Shown here piece by piece: positions 43,425 through 50,413 of a DNA stretch of 50,414 bases. The number at the start of each line of letters is the position of its first letter. Within the stretch, counting starts at the first letter, position 1. The notes under the pieces are model-generated. The model ran no database searches, was not told where the DNA came from, and saw only the letters and a program-made list of their open reading frames with translations. The position numbers were made by a program, and so were the translations under genes. The stretch is from Chloroflexota bacterium. GTDB taxonomy: Bacteria > Chloroflexota > Limnocylindria > Limnocylindrales > CSP1-4. The stretch spans positions 1 to 50,414 of the forward strand of contig SCUO01000069.1 in the NCBI GenBank assembly GCA_004297395.1, read 5' to 3'.

Positions 43425-44499
43425 TCGAGGTCACCGTGGCCGGGCCGGTGGGCGCGCTGAACGGCTTCTCGGGCTTCGGGAACTCGTCGCCGAACAGGTC
43501 GTGCCAACGCTGCGTGCTCTCGGCGTTCGTCTCCGCGCCAAGGGCCGCGCGCGCCGCCCCGGCCGCGGTCTCGACCAGCTTCCAGAACGTCGCGAACTGC
43601 TCGGCCGTGACCTTCTTAAAGACATCGTGCTCGGGCACGCCGCGGTCGGGCAGATTGGGCTTCTGCCCAGTCTGGACGTGGATCCGGTAGTTGTCGCGGA
43701 TCGCCTCAAGCGCCAAGGTCACGCCCTCGGCCACCGACTCAACCCCGTCGGGGCAGGTGTCGCCGACCAGGTGCTCCAGCGGATACCCCTTCGGGTACTT
43801 GCCGTCGGGATTCTCCTTCCGCCACCACTTCAGGGTGCGGACGACGTTGATGTAGTTGCCGTCCGTGTCGTCGTTCTTCTCCTGAGTCCAGCGGATCTGC
43901 TCGAGCGGGTGGGTCCGCTCCCAGCGACCGAGGTCGCGGGACGGGATCAGCAGCGGATCCCGCTGCCACTCCTCGAGCCGGGCGCTCTTGGCAATGCGGT
44001 CGAAGGCCTCGCGGAAGTTCAGCGGCTCGGGCGCCGGCACGCCTGTCCGGGCGGCCTTGAACGTCGGGTCGACCGACTCGAAGAACTCCTGCTGGATCTT
44101 CGAGGGCGCCGCGGTCACGACCAGGTCGAGGGTGACATCCTTGCCGTTCGGCGTGATCTTGATCGCGCGGTCCTGGCGCTCCCAATGGCGCGGGTAGTTC
44201 TTCTCGAGGAACGGCGTGAAGCGCGCGACGACGAGGTCTGGCGTGTAGCGGGTGGGGTCGAGGGTCGTGACCACCACGACGTCCACGTCGGCGTGGCTGT
44301 CCTCGCCGTTGGGCTTGGTGCCGGTGTCCCGGCGGTAGCTGCCCTGGAGGAACGTCGAGACGATGATGTCGCGCAGGTCGGCATCGGCCAACAGCAGCCC
44401 GCGCAGGCGGATGTGCTCATCCCGGCACTGGCTGGCGAGCTCCTCCGGCAGCCGGATGTTCTTCAGGAAGCCATCGAATGCGGCCGTCGCGTTGGTCAC
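43408..44499 (-). CDS. cdnD: CBASS CD-NTase (cGAS/DncV-like nucleotidyltransferase)
   Basis: This 363-residue enzyme makes a cyclic oligonucleotide alarm signal on phage infection. The nucleotidyltransferase motif reads FLQGSYRRDT (52-58), followed by the metal-binding Asp71 and Asp73 in ADVDVVVVT and Asp125 in VTLDLVV. The C-terminal half is the helical OAS-like domain. The chain ends SSGRFG, with the terminal glycine needed for Cap2 conjugation. GTG start with GAGGAGG nine bases upstream. The exact clade and product nucleotide cannot be read from sequence, so the D suffix in the symbol is tentative. Confidence 0.9.
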   Translation of the reverse strand: MTNATAAFDGFLKNIRLPEELASQCRDEHIRLRGLLLADADLRDIIVSTFLQGSYRRDTGTKPNGEDSHADVDVVVVTTLDPTRYTPDLVVARFTPFLEKNYPRHWERQDRAIKITPNGKDVTLDLVVTAAPSKIQQEFFESVDPTFKAARTGVPAPEPLNFREAFDRIAKSARLEEWQRDPLLIPSRDLGRWERTHPLEQIRWTQEKNDDTDGNYINVVRTLKWWRKENPDGKYPKGYPLEHLVGDTCPDGVESVAEGVTLALEAIRDNYRIHVQTGQKPNLPDRGVPEHDVFKKVTAEQFATFWKLVETAAGAARAALGAETNAESTQRWHDLFGDEFPKPEKPFSAPTGPATVTSSGRFG

Positions 44500-44513
44500 G
44501 GTTCAAGTCCTCC

Positions 44514-46016
44514 TCAAGCGGTCAGCGGTAAGTGGAACGCAGGCGTGTAGCCGCCGGGCGTGCGGTTATCAAAGTCGAACTCGTAGGTGATGGACCGACC
44601 GAACGCGCGTCCCTCGCGCCCGATCAGGTAGGCGAGCGCCACCGGGACCGACGCGAAGACGTGGACCGGCGCCTCTCGCTCGTCGGCGGTTCGCCTTGCA
44701 TCGACGAGTTGGCCGAGGTCGTGCACAAGCGCCCAAGCATGGTCAGCGCCCTGGACGGACGTCGGGCCGGCGCCACCGGTAATCGTGAAGACGAGCATCC
44801 GTCCGATCCCTGGTGACTCCTTGGCCGCATAGATGCGGACGTCTTCGGCGGTCAGACGGGTGACCTCGATCGCGAGCGCGAGACCCGGTCCGTCGCCGAC
44901 GTGCTCCTCGCGAACGGTCCAGAGCTCGCCCGGAACCGAGGTTTCTGTCCTGCGCCAGACGACCCGCCCCTCCCGCTGGACCGGAGCCACATCAGCGTCG
45001 GTCTTCCCGAGCAGGTACCCCGCCAGATAGGCGATCGAGAGATGAGCGTCGAGGTACAGGTCGAACGCACCATGATCGGTGATCCTCGCATCGAGGAAGT
45101 CGCGGATCCGGGGCGCGAGGTCCCGGCCCCAGTCGACTTCCATGGCCTTGTACCGGCCGTGGAAGTCGGGGACGAGGTTCAGGGTGGCCGCGTGGTCCTC
45201 GAGGTTGATGGCCGAGCGCGAGAAGCTCTTGATGGCGACGTCGCGAGGATCCGACGCCGACCGAACACGCCTGCCTCGCCAGAGTTGCGCCTTCTCGAGA
45301 AGCGGGCGGAGCGAGTCGCGGCGGTGCTCACGGACTCCGGACTCGATGAAGCCCCGAGCCATCCCGATGTAACGATCGTCAATTTCCGCGCCAGACGGCG
45401 GGATCATGCCCGCCAGGGCGAGACCGCTGGCAACGTCCTGCTTGACCCGATACATCGGCATGTTGTCCCAGATCCGGAGGTGCCGCAGCACGCGCTCGAG
45501 CTCGTCGTCGCCAACGCCGCCCAGGTCGGCCCGCCATGTCTCCCTGACCTTCGCGACCTCGGTTCCGCTCTCGAACAGCTTCCGGGTGATGATCTCGCCG
45601 TCGTTGTTGCTCACGAGCGTTCGGAGGATGTCGTTGGGGTCGAATCGCCACGCCGTGACCAAGGTGAGGCGCTTCGGAATGTCGCCCCCCTTGGTCGCGG
45701 CATACGCCTTGTCGAGCAGGGAATGGGCCGTCGCGCCGATGAACGACGGCGTCGAGAGGTCGAAGGCGCGGATCGTTTCGCGCCCGTCCACGTGATACTT
45801 GAGCTGGTAGTGGTCGACCTCGATCTGTCGGAGGTCGTGGCTGTAGAGCGGGATCCGGTTGACCGCGACCACGTCGTCGAAAGCTTGGATGATCGGGTGC
45901 TCGAGGTAGACGACCTCCGCCGGGTCGTCCTCCATGAACAGCCGCGCTGCCTGAATCCAGAAGTAGCGGTGCTGGTAGTCCTCGCCGAACAGGATCGGCG
46001 CCACCTTCGTTGTCAC
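44514..46016 (-). CDS. cap4: CBASS effector, Cap4-like nuclease-SAVED protein
   Basis: This 500-residue protein precedes the CD-NTase. The C-terminal part (about 270-500) resembles a SAVED sensor domain, which binds cyclic oligonucleotides; its end has GRMLVFTITGGAGPTS, ADHAWALVHDLGQLV, VHVFASVPVALAYLIGR and ITYEFDFDN. The N-terminal region carries a DUF4297/PD-(D/E)xK-like pattern: GEDYQHRYFWIQAARL, FDDVV with Asp47 and Asp48, then VDHYQLKYHV with Gln71 and Lys73. This predicts a Cap4-type DNA endonuclease released by the signal. The start is GTG without a clear Shine-Dalgarno. It is first in the operon, an order less usual than effector last. Confidence 0.82.
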   Translation of the reverse strand: MTTKVAPILFGEDYQHRYFWIQAARLFMEDDPAEVVYLEHPIIQAFDDVVAVNRIPLYSHDLRQIEVDHYQLKYHVDGRETIRAFDLSTPSFIGATAHSLLDKAYAATKGGDIPKRLTLVTAWRFDPNDILRTLVSNNDGEIITRKLFESGTEVAKVRETWRADLGGVGDDELERVLRHLRIWDNMPMYRVKQDVASGLALAGMIPPSGAEIDDRYIGMARGFIESGVREHRRDSLRPLLEKAQLWRGRRVRSASDPRDVAIKSFSRSAINLEDHAATLNLVPDFHGRYKAMEVDWGRDLAPRIRDFLDARITDHGAFDLYLDAHLSIAYLAGYLLGKTDADVAPVQREGRVVWRRTETSVPGELWTVREEHVGDGPGLALAIEVTRLTAEDVRIYAAKESPGIGRMLVFTITGGAGPTSVQGADHAWALVHDLGQLVDARRTADEREAPVHVFASVPVALAYLIGREGRAFGRSITYEFDFDNRTPGGYTPAFHLPLTA

Positions 46017-46151
46017 GGCACCGGATCCCGACGCAGTACAGGCATACGGGTCAGGCCGTCGCTCCGGCAGTTGTGGCGCTGGGTCCCGTCAACAATCCAA
46101 ACCACTCTGTTCGCTCTCCGCCAAGTGCGTCTCGTGAGGGGCATACTAGCC

Positions 46152-46174
46152 GACTTGACGACGGTGGTCAAATC
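46152..46174 (+). promoter_or_regulatory. Dyad over the -35 region in the CBASS divergent spacer
   Basis: GACTTGAC (46152-46159) and GTCAAATC (46167-46174) form an inverted repeat with one mismatch and a seven-base spacer. It covers the TTGACG -35 element, so a protein bound here would block the promoter. Confidence 0.5.
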
Positions 46175-46183
46175 GCGTAGTGT
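46155..46183 (+). promoter_or_regulatory. Promoter of the HTH-metallopeptidase gene
   Basis: TTGACG (46155-46160) and TAGTGT (46178-46183) are separated by exactly 17 bases, a good sigma-70-type promoter. It would start transcription near 46190 and leave a short leader with GGAGG before the ATG at 46213. Confidence 0.65.
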
Positions 46184-46198
46184 ACGAGCGTATTCGTA
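46183..46198 (+). promoter_or_regulatory. Dyad at the transcription start of the HTH-metallopeptidase gene
   Basis: TACGA (46183-46187) and TCGTA (46194-46198) are perfect inverted arms with a six-base spacer, just downstream of the -10 box. This is a typical position for autorepression by an XRE-type regulator. Confidence 0.45.
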
Positions 46199-46212
46199 TG
46201 GGAGGCGAACTC

Positions 46213-47358
46213 ATGGCCATTTCGCCGACCGCGGACATCGGGGCGAACCTTCAGCGGCTGCGGGGGATGCGCGGCCTTACCCAAGAGGCAGCGGCAGAGG
46301 CCGCCGGCTTGTCTCGAGCCGCGTACCGGAACGTCGAGGCTGGGCTCAGCGAGCCCAGAGCCTCGACTCTCGTCGCGCTCGCAAAGGCGCTCGGGGTGTC
46401 ACCGGCTGACCTCTTGCTCCCGGCGCCGGCGCCTCCCCGGGCGCGGTTTCGCTCGAAGCTTAGGCTGAAGGACCGCCCTCGAATTCTTCACGATGTCGGG
46501 CGCGAGCTCGACGACTACGCGTCCCTCGAGCTTCTCGTCGACGAGCCGCGACCCTACCTCTTCGCGGACTTCAACGCTCCCCAAGGTCCAGATCGTGCCC
46601 GCAAGGCGGCCGAGCTCGTCCGGAAGCAACTGCACCTCGGCGACGACCCGATCTTCGACATCAGCGGACTTCTCGAAGACAAGGTAGGGATCAAGGTCCT
46701 GTGGCTCGAGATCGCCTCCGAGGGGTTCTTTGGCCTGTCTGTGGCGGAGGATGGGTCAGGGCCCGCGATCGTGGTGAATAGCTGGGATCGCATTAGCGTC
46801 GAGCGACAGATCTTCACCGCCGCCCACGAGCTCGGCCACCTGCTTCTGCACCGAGACGAGTTCAACCCGGACGAGATTGCGGAGCACGTCGATGCTGAGC
46901 GCGAGGCGGACGTGTTCGCCGCCTACCTCTTGATGCCCGAGCCTAGGTTCACCAAGGAGTGGCAGGAAGTGCTGGGCCTTCCCCTCTTCGACGCCGTCAT
47001 GAAGGTCAAGCGGATCTTCCGCGTGAGCTACAGGACTGTGCTGCACCGCCTCGACGAGGAGGGGATCAAGGATGTCTGGCGTCGGTTCATGGCGCAGGCG
47101 AAGATGCGCTTGGGTCGATCGCTGACTCGAACCGATGAACCTGACCCTTTGACCCCGGCCGCCCGCGGAACCGCGGCGCCCGAGCCCCTCCGTGGTCGCG
47201 AGCCGTACGAACTCGCCCCGAGCGACTTTGATCCAGACCGCCGGATGCGTCTCATTCGGCGGGCGCTAGACGAGCGTCGGATGTCGCTCAGTCGCGCGGC
47301 TGAGATCCTCGGCATCGATCTGCGGAAGATGCGCGATCTGCACCAATCGTGGGCGTAG
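46213..47358 (+). CDS. XRE-type HTH fused to ImmA/IrrE metallopeptidase
   Basis: This 381-residue protein has an N-terminal XRE helix-turn-helix (about 10-66: NLQRLRGMRGLTQEAAAEAAGLSRAAYRNVEAGLSEP in part), then an ImmA/IrrE zinc metallopeptidase with FTAAHELGHLLLH (HELGH at 205-209) and the third-ligand segment EREADVFAAYLLMP. A second short HTH-like region is at the C-terminus (MSLSRAAEILGI). ATG 46213 is chosen over upstream in-frame starts because GGAGG lies seven bases before it and the upstream starts fall at or before the expected transcription start. It is divergent from the CBASS operon and three bases from the PIN gene. It may be an antitoxin, or a fused counterpart of the CapH-CapP regulators of CBASS. 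Confidence 0.88.
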   Translation: MAISPTADIGANLQRLRGMRGLTQEAAAEAAGLSRAAYRNVEAGLSEPRASTLVALAKALGVSPADLLLPAPAPPRARFRSKLRLKDRPRILHDVGRELDDYASLELLVDEPRPYLFADFNAPQGPDRARKAAELVRKQLHLGDDPIFDISGLLEDKVGIKVLWLEIASEGFFGLSVAEDGSGPAIVVNSWDRISVERQIFTAAHELGHLLLHRDEFNPDEIAEHVDAEREADVFAAYLLMPEPRFTKEWQEVLGLPLFDAVMKVKRIFRVSYRTVLHRLDEEGIKDVWRRFMAQAKMRLGRSLTRTDEPDPLTPAARGTAAPEPLRGREPYELAPSDFDPDRRMRLIRRALDERRMSLSRAAEILGIDLRKMRDLHQSWA

Positions 47359-47361
47359 CCG

Positions 47362-47886
47362 GTGGAGGGGGCGGCTCGGCTCGAGCTAGTCGGTGACGCC
47401 AATGTGCTCATCGACATAGCGGATGCGAACGAGGCGGTCCTGGCGCTAATCGCTCAACACCTGGCGCGAGTTGTTGTCCCCACACCTGTACTCGCGGAGG
47501 TAGACAGTCTCGACGAGTTGAAATGCGCGGCGCTGGGCGTGGAGGTCGTTGAGCCCACGATGGATCAACTTCGAGAAGCTGCCAATCCTCACCCCGCGCT
47601 CTCCTTCGCGGACAAGGTCTGCCTAATCGTCGCGCGAGATGGCGGAGCGACCTGCTGGACCAACGACGGGCCACTCAGTGATGAATGCCAAGCCAACGGA
47701 GTGCCGAGGATGCGCGGACTGCGGCCACTGATCGAGCTCGTTGAGGCCGGAGCTCTTGCTCTCGATGTCGCTGTCGGGACCGTCGATCTCATTAGCGCCA
47801 ATAACCCCTACATCACACCCGCGATCGTGTCCGAATTCCGCCGGCTCGCAGACGAAGCCCATCGGCGGTGGCGTGGAGGCTATTGA
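47362..47886 (+). CDS. PIN-domain protein, probable toxin ribonuclease
   Basis: This 174-residue protein has a PIN-like acidic constellation: Asp in LVGDANVLIDIAD near the N-terminus, Glu in TPVLAEVDSLDE, Asp in ALSFADKVCLIVARD, and Asp residues in CWTNDGPLSDEC. PIN proteins are metal-dependent RNases and often toxins. The GTG start is three bases after the metallopeptidase stop, so the two form a pair in which the upstream HTH protein would be the antitoxin or regulator. The C-terminal 50 residues (after about 125) are an extra helical part. Confidence 0.8.
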   Translation: MEGAARLELVGDANVLIDIADANEAVLALIAQHLARVVVPTPVLAEVDSLDELKCAALGVEVVEPTMDQLREAANPHPALSFADKVCLIVARDGGATCWTNDGPLSDECQANGVPRMRGLRPLIELVEAGALALDVAVGTVDLISANNPYITPAIVSEFRRLADEAHRRWRGGY

Positions 47887-47926
47887 ACGGTCGTCGAAAT
47901 CAAGAACGGCTGCCTCGCCGAGCGTC

Positions 47927-48874
47927 TCACTGCAGGCGATCGACCGGCGAGGCCTGGCGGTGGACGGCGCGGAGATCGTCGTCCAGAAGGTCAACGTACC
48001 GGCGCGTTACCTGAATCGAGCGAGGGCTGTGGCCGAGTATGCGCTGAAGGCTGAAGACGTCGCCGCCGTTGGTCAGGAACGCTCGGGCGAAGGTGTGGCG
48101 CAGGATGTGTGGCGAGCAGCGGGTCTCGATGCCAGCTCGTCGGGCCACTCGACGCACGAGCTGATGGACGCCACGTGGGGACAGGCTCGAGCCTTGCGGT
48201 CCAGCGAAGAGCGGCGAGCTGGCGACGGGCACGGGGCGCCTGAAAGACGTCCACGCGCGTAGGGCCTTGCGGGTTCGTCGCCCGATCGGCACGACGCGTT
48301 CGCGGCTCCCCTTGCCCATCACGCGACAGCGACCCTCGATGAGGTCGACGTCCCCCACCCTGAGCGCCGCGAGCTCGCTCAGCCGTATCCCTGTATCGAT
48401 CATCATCAAGACGAGCGCGAGATCACGCTGGGGGTGACGTGACTCGGCGGCCGCCTGGATCAGCCGGCCGATCTCGTGATCGCGAAGGCTCGGGACGAGC
48501 TGGTCGGGGACTCGCGGGATCGGCACGGCACGAACCGGGTTGGCGGGCATGTCGAGCTCGGCGGCTAGCCATGTCCCGAATGCCTTGATGGTGCGGACGC
48601 GACCCGCCAGGCTGCTCGGTGCCAGCGGAGTCGGCCGCGCGTTCAGGGCTAGCAACCAACGCCGGACGGCGGCGGGCTGCAGATCGGCGACGGAGGTCAC
48701 GCTTCCGTCGCGCTCGAGGAACCGGATGAACTCCGCCAGATTCGCGCGATACCACTCGATTGTCCGCGGGCTGCGGCCAGCGACCCGGAGCGCGACGAGA
48801 TACTCCTCGACCACGCTCAGCAGCCGATACCCGTCGAGCGAGGGCACGAGGGCGGAGGCCGCCGCCGGATTCAC
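47927..48874 (-). CDS. Tyrosine recombinase (XerC/D-like), right
   Basis: This complete 315-residue recombinase has a core-binding domain with GRSPRTIEWYR at residues 33-43. The catalytic residues are Arg164 (DTGIRLSELAAL), Lys188 (MGKGSRER), His256 and Arg259 (HILRH), His282 (LGHS) and Tyr293 (RRYV). It shares the TIEWYR and NGGDVFSLQRILGH strings with the left recombinase, so the two are related. It points inward, convergent with the PIN gene. Its start overlaps the AAA ATPase stop by four bases. Confidence 0.93.
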   Translation of the reverse strand: MNPAAASALVPSLDGYRLLSVVEEYLVALRVAGRSPRTIEWYRANLAEFIRFLERDGSVTSVADLQPAAVRRWLLALNARPTPLAPSSLAGRVRTIKAFGTWLAAELDMPANPVRAVPIPRVPDQLVPSLRDHEIGRLIQAAAESRHPQRDLALVLMMIDTGIRLSELAALRVGDVDLIEGRCRVMGKGSRERVVPIGRRTRKALRAWTSFRRPVPVASSPLFAGPQGSSLSPRGVHQLVRRVARRAGIETRCSPHILRHTFARAFLTNGGDVFSLQRILGHSPRSIQVTRRYVDLLDDDLRAVHRQASPVDRLQ

Positions 48875-49998
48875 GGCTGGAGCTCCAGGTACCGTCGGAA
48901 GAGACGGTCGCGGACTTCGTAGCGTCCGCGCTGGCCGTTGGCCAGTCGATCGATGTGCCCGCGTGCGGCCAACCGATGGAGCGCCTGCCGGGTCGCCGCC
49001 GGCCTGATCCCGAGTCGCACTGCCGCCGCCTCGATCTCGCCGGACGAACGAGCAGCTGTCTCCGACGCCACCACCGACACGACCTGACGCTCCACCGGTG
49101 CCATCACCGACCAGCGCGCAGCGAAGATCTCCTGGCTGACCGACGCAAAGGCGCGCTCGAAGGCCGCCGCGAACTCCGCCCTGCTGACCGTCCCTCGCTC
49201 GGCGGCATCGAAGGCGAAGTAGGCGAGTTTCTGGAGGTAGTACGGCCGGCCGCCGGAGAGCTCGACAATCTCCTTTACGACATCGTCGTCGAACGCGACG
49301 CCGGTCTCGGCCAGCGGCTTGGTGATCGCCTCCGCGGCTTCGGCGCCGGCGAGCGGCCCGAGCGTGACGGGCTCGAAGAACCTCACGAGCGGCTCGTGGG
49401 CGCCGCGGATCGAACCGAAGAGGCCCGGCGAGGCGGATACGACGAACGCGATCGCGATGTCGGTCGCGTACAGCTCGAGTGCGATCGCCCGGAGCTGAAG
49501 CAAGGCGTCGCCGGGAGTGGCGACCAAGTCCACGTCATCGACCATGACGACCAGGGTGTGGTGGTCTCCCAGATGAGCCCCGCGTTGGAGCGCTGTTCGA
49601 AGCTCCTTCTCAACCTGTAGCGCGGGCTTGCGGAGTCGCGCCTCGGCAACACCCACGTCCAGGCCAACCTCGAGGTCGAGTTTCGTGGTCCAGCCGCCGC
49701 CCGTCTCCGCCGCGACCGCACCCGCCAGCGCCGCGAGGAAGTCGTCTCTCGACTGCGGATACGCCATGGTCAGGACGACCCGGTCCCCGGCGGCCTCCAA
49801 GCGCCGACGCCAGTGCATGAGCAAGGTCGTCTTGCCGATCGCCCACTCCCCGAGCAGCGCGGTGTGCTGCGGGTGGCCCTCGCGGGTCCGCGCGACGCGC
49901 GCCTCGAGCATCGCGGTCTCCGGCTCACGACCAGACAACAGCGGCGGGAAGATGCCGCTGCCCGGTCGGAACGGGTTCGCCGATCGTGTTTGTGACAA
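48871..49998 (-). CDS. AAA+ ATPase, Orc/Cdc6- or STAND-like
   Basis: This roughly 375-residue ATPase has Walker A GEWAIGKTTLL, Walker B TLVVMVDDVDLV and an arginine-bearing sensor region. A C-terminal winged-helix-like part follows (AARSSGEIEAAAVRLGIRPAATRQALHRLAARGHI). This architecture occurs in archaeal-type ATPases and in mobile-element helper proteins. TTG at 49998 is preferred because AGGAG lies nine bases before it; TTG at 50007 would abut that site. The stop overlaps the right recombinase start (four bases), so they are made together and may act together. The true function is unknown. Confidence 0.8.
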   Translation of the reverse strand: MSQTRSANPFRPGSGIFPPLLSGREPETAMLEARVARTREGHPQHTALLGEWAIGKTTLLMHWRRRLEAAGDRVVLTMAYPQSRDDFLAALAGAVAAETGGGWTTKLDLEVGLDVGVAEARLRKPALQVEKELRTALQRGAHLGDHHTLVVMVDDVDLVATPGDALLQLRAIALELYATDIAIAFVVSASPGLFGSIRGAHEPLVRFFEPVTLGPLAGAEAAEAITKPLAETGVAFDDDVVKEIVELSGGRPYYLQKLAYFAFDAAERGTVSRAEFAAAFERAFASVSQEIFAARWSVMAPVERQVVSVVASETAARSSGEIEAAAVRLGIRPAATRQALHRLAARGHIDRLANGQRGRYEVRDRLFRRYLELQP

Positions 49999-50020
49999 CT
50001 GTGACAACTCCTGTCACAAA
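49989..50020. promoter_or_regulatory. TGTGACA repeats and dyad at the ATPase start
   Basis: TTTGTGACA (49989-49997) and TGTCACAAA (50012-50020) are a perfect 9-bp inverted repeat with a 14-base spacer. A third, direct copy of TGTGACA occurs at 50000-50006. The cluster overlaps the ATPase start and ribosome-binding site and may be an operator for this operon. Confidence 0.5.
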
Positions 50021-50035
50021 GGTTTTGAGATGGTT

Positions 50036-50071
50036 CGGCCGAGGAAGCGCCGGTGGGCGCCGCCTCGGCCG
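50036..50071. terminator. Large two-stage hairpin between ATPase and right-end gene
   Basis: CGGCCGAGG (50036-50044) pairs with CCTCGGCCG (50063-50071), and inside it GCGCC pairs with GGCGC around a GGTG loop, giving 14 base pairs with one small internal loop. It lies between the stop of the right-edge gene and the ATPase operon on the minus strand. There is no U-run, so termination versus attenuation is undecided. Confidence 0.5.
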
Positions 50072-50098
50072 GGTTGTGCACCTGCTGATCCACACTCC

Positions 50099-50413
50099 CT
50101 ACTGCGCGGCGGCCGGGACGCGGAACCAGGAGCGGCTGCGGGCCACGTTCTGGATCGCGTCGAGGTAGACCTCGCTGTAGGGGACGCTGCCGCGCTCAGT
50201 GATCTGCCAGAGGCAGCTGAGCATCGCGCTGGCGACCATCAGGTTCGTCACGAGGAGCTGCGGACGCTCGGCGGCCATCACCTGGCAGCCGTCACCGCGC
50301 GGTTCCTCTTCAGTGGCCATGCCGATCTCCGGGTGGATCTCGGTCAGATGGCCGTCCACGGATGTGCCGTCGCGGCGGCGGACGAGCTGGACGTTGCCGT
50401 CCGTCTCGTCGTT
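50099..50413 (-). CDS. Partial gene at window edge, possibly ThiF-family C-terminus
   Basis: The frame is open to the right edge, so only the last 104 residues are seen. It includes GDGCQVMAAERPQLLVTNLMVASAMLSCLWQI and ends SRSWFRVPAAAQ. The SPQLLxTNxxVAxAM-type helix resembles the C-terminal region of ThiF/E1-like proteins that accompany ubiquitin-like bacterial operons, but no catalytic motif is in view. An internal GTG at 50359 exists, yet the upstream residues (DETDGNVQLVRRRDG) look coding. Treated as a partial gene of unknown function. Confidence 0.5.
   Translation of the reverse strand, partial: NDETDGNVQLVRRRDGTSVDGHLTEIHPEIGMATEEEPRGDGCQVMAAERPQLLVTNLMVASAMLSCLWQITERGSVPYSEVYLDAIQNVARSRSWFRVPAAAQ

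Noticed and set aside
46180..46212. Upstream GTG and ATG starts (46180, 46198) for the HTH-metallopeptidase
   Set aside because: GTG 46180 overlaps the -10 box and ATG 46198 has no ribosome-binding site, whereas ATG 46213 has GGAGG seven bases before it.
47887..47926. Possible right-hand attachment site matching the tRNA-Gln 3' end
   Set aside because: Only CTCGCC-type matches of about six bases were found, which is expected by chance in this base composition.
47741..48262. Plus-strand open frame opposite the right recombinase
   Set aside because: The minus-strand recombinase has a complete catalytic set across this region; the plus-strand product has no motif and overlaps the end of the PIN gene.
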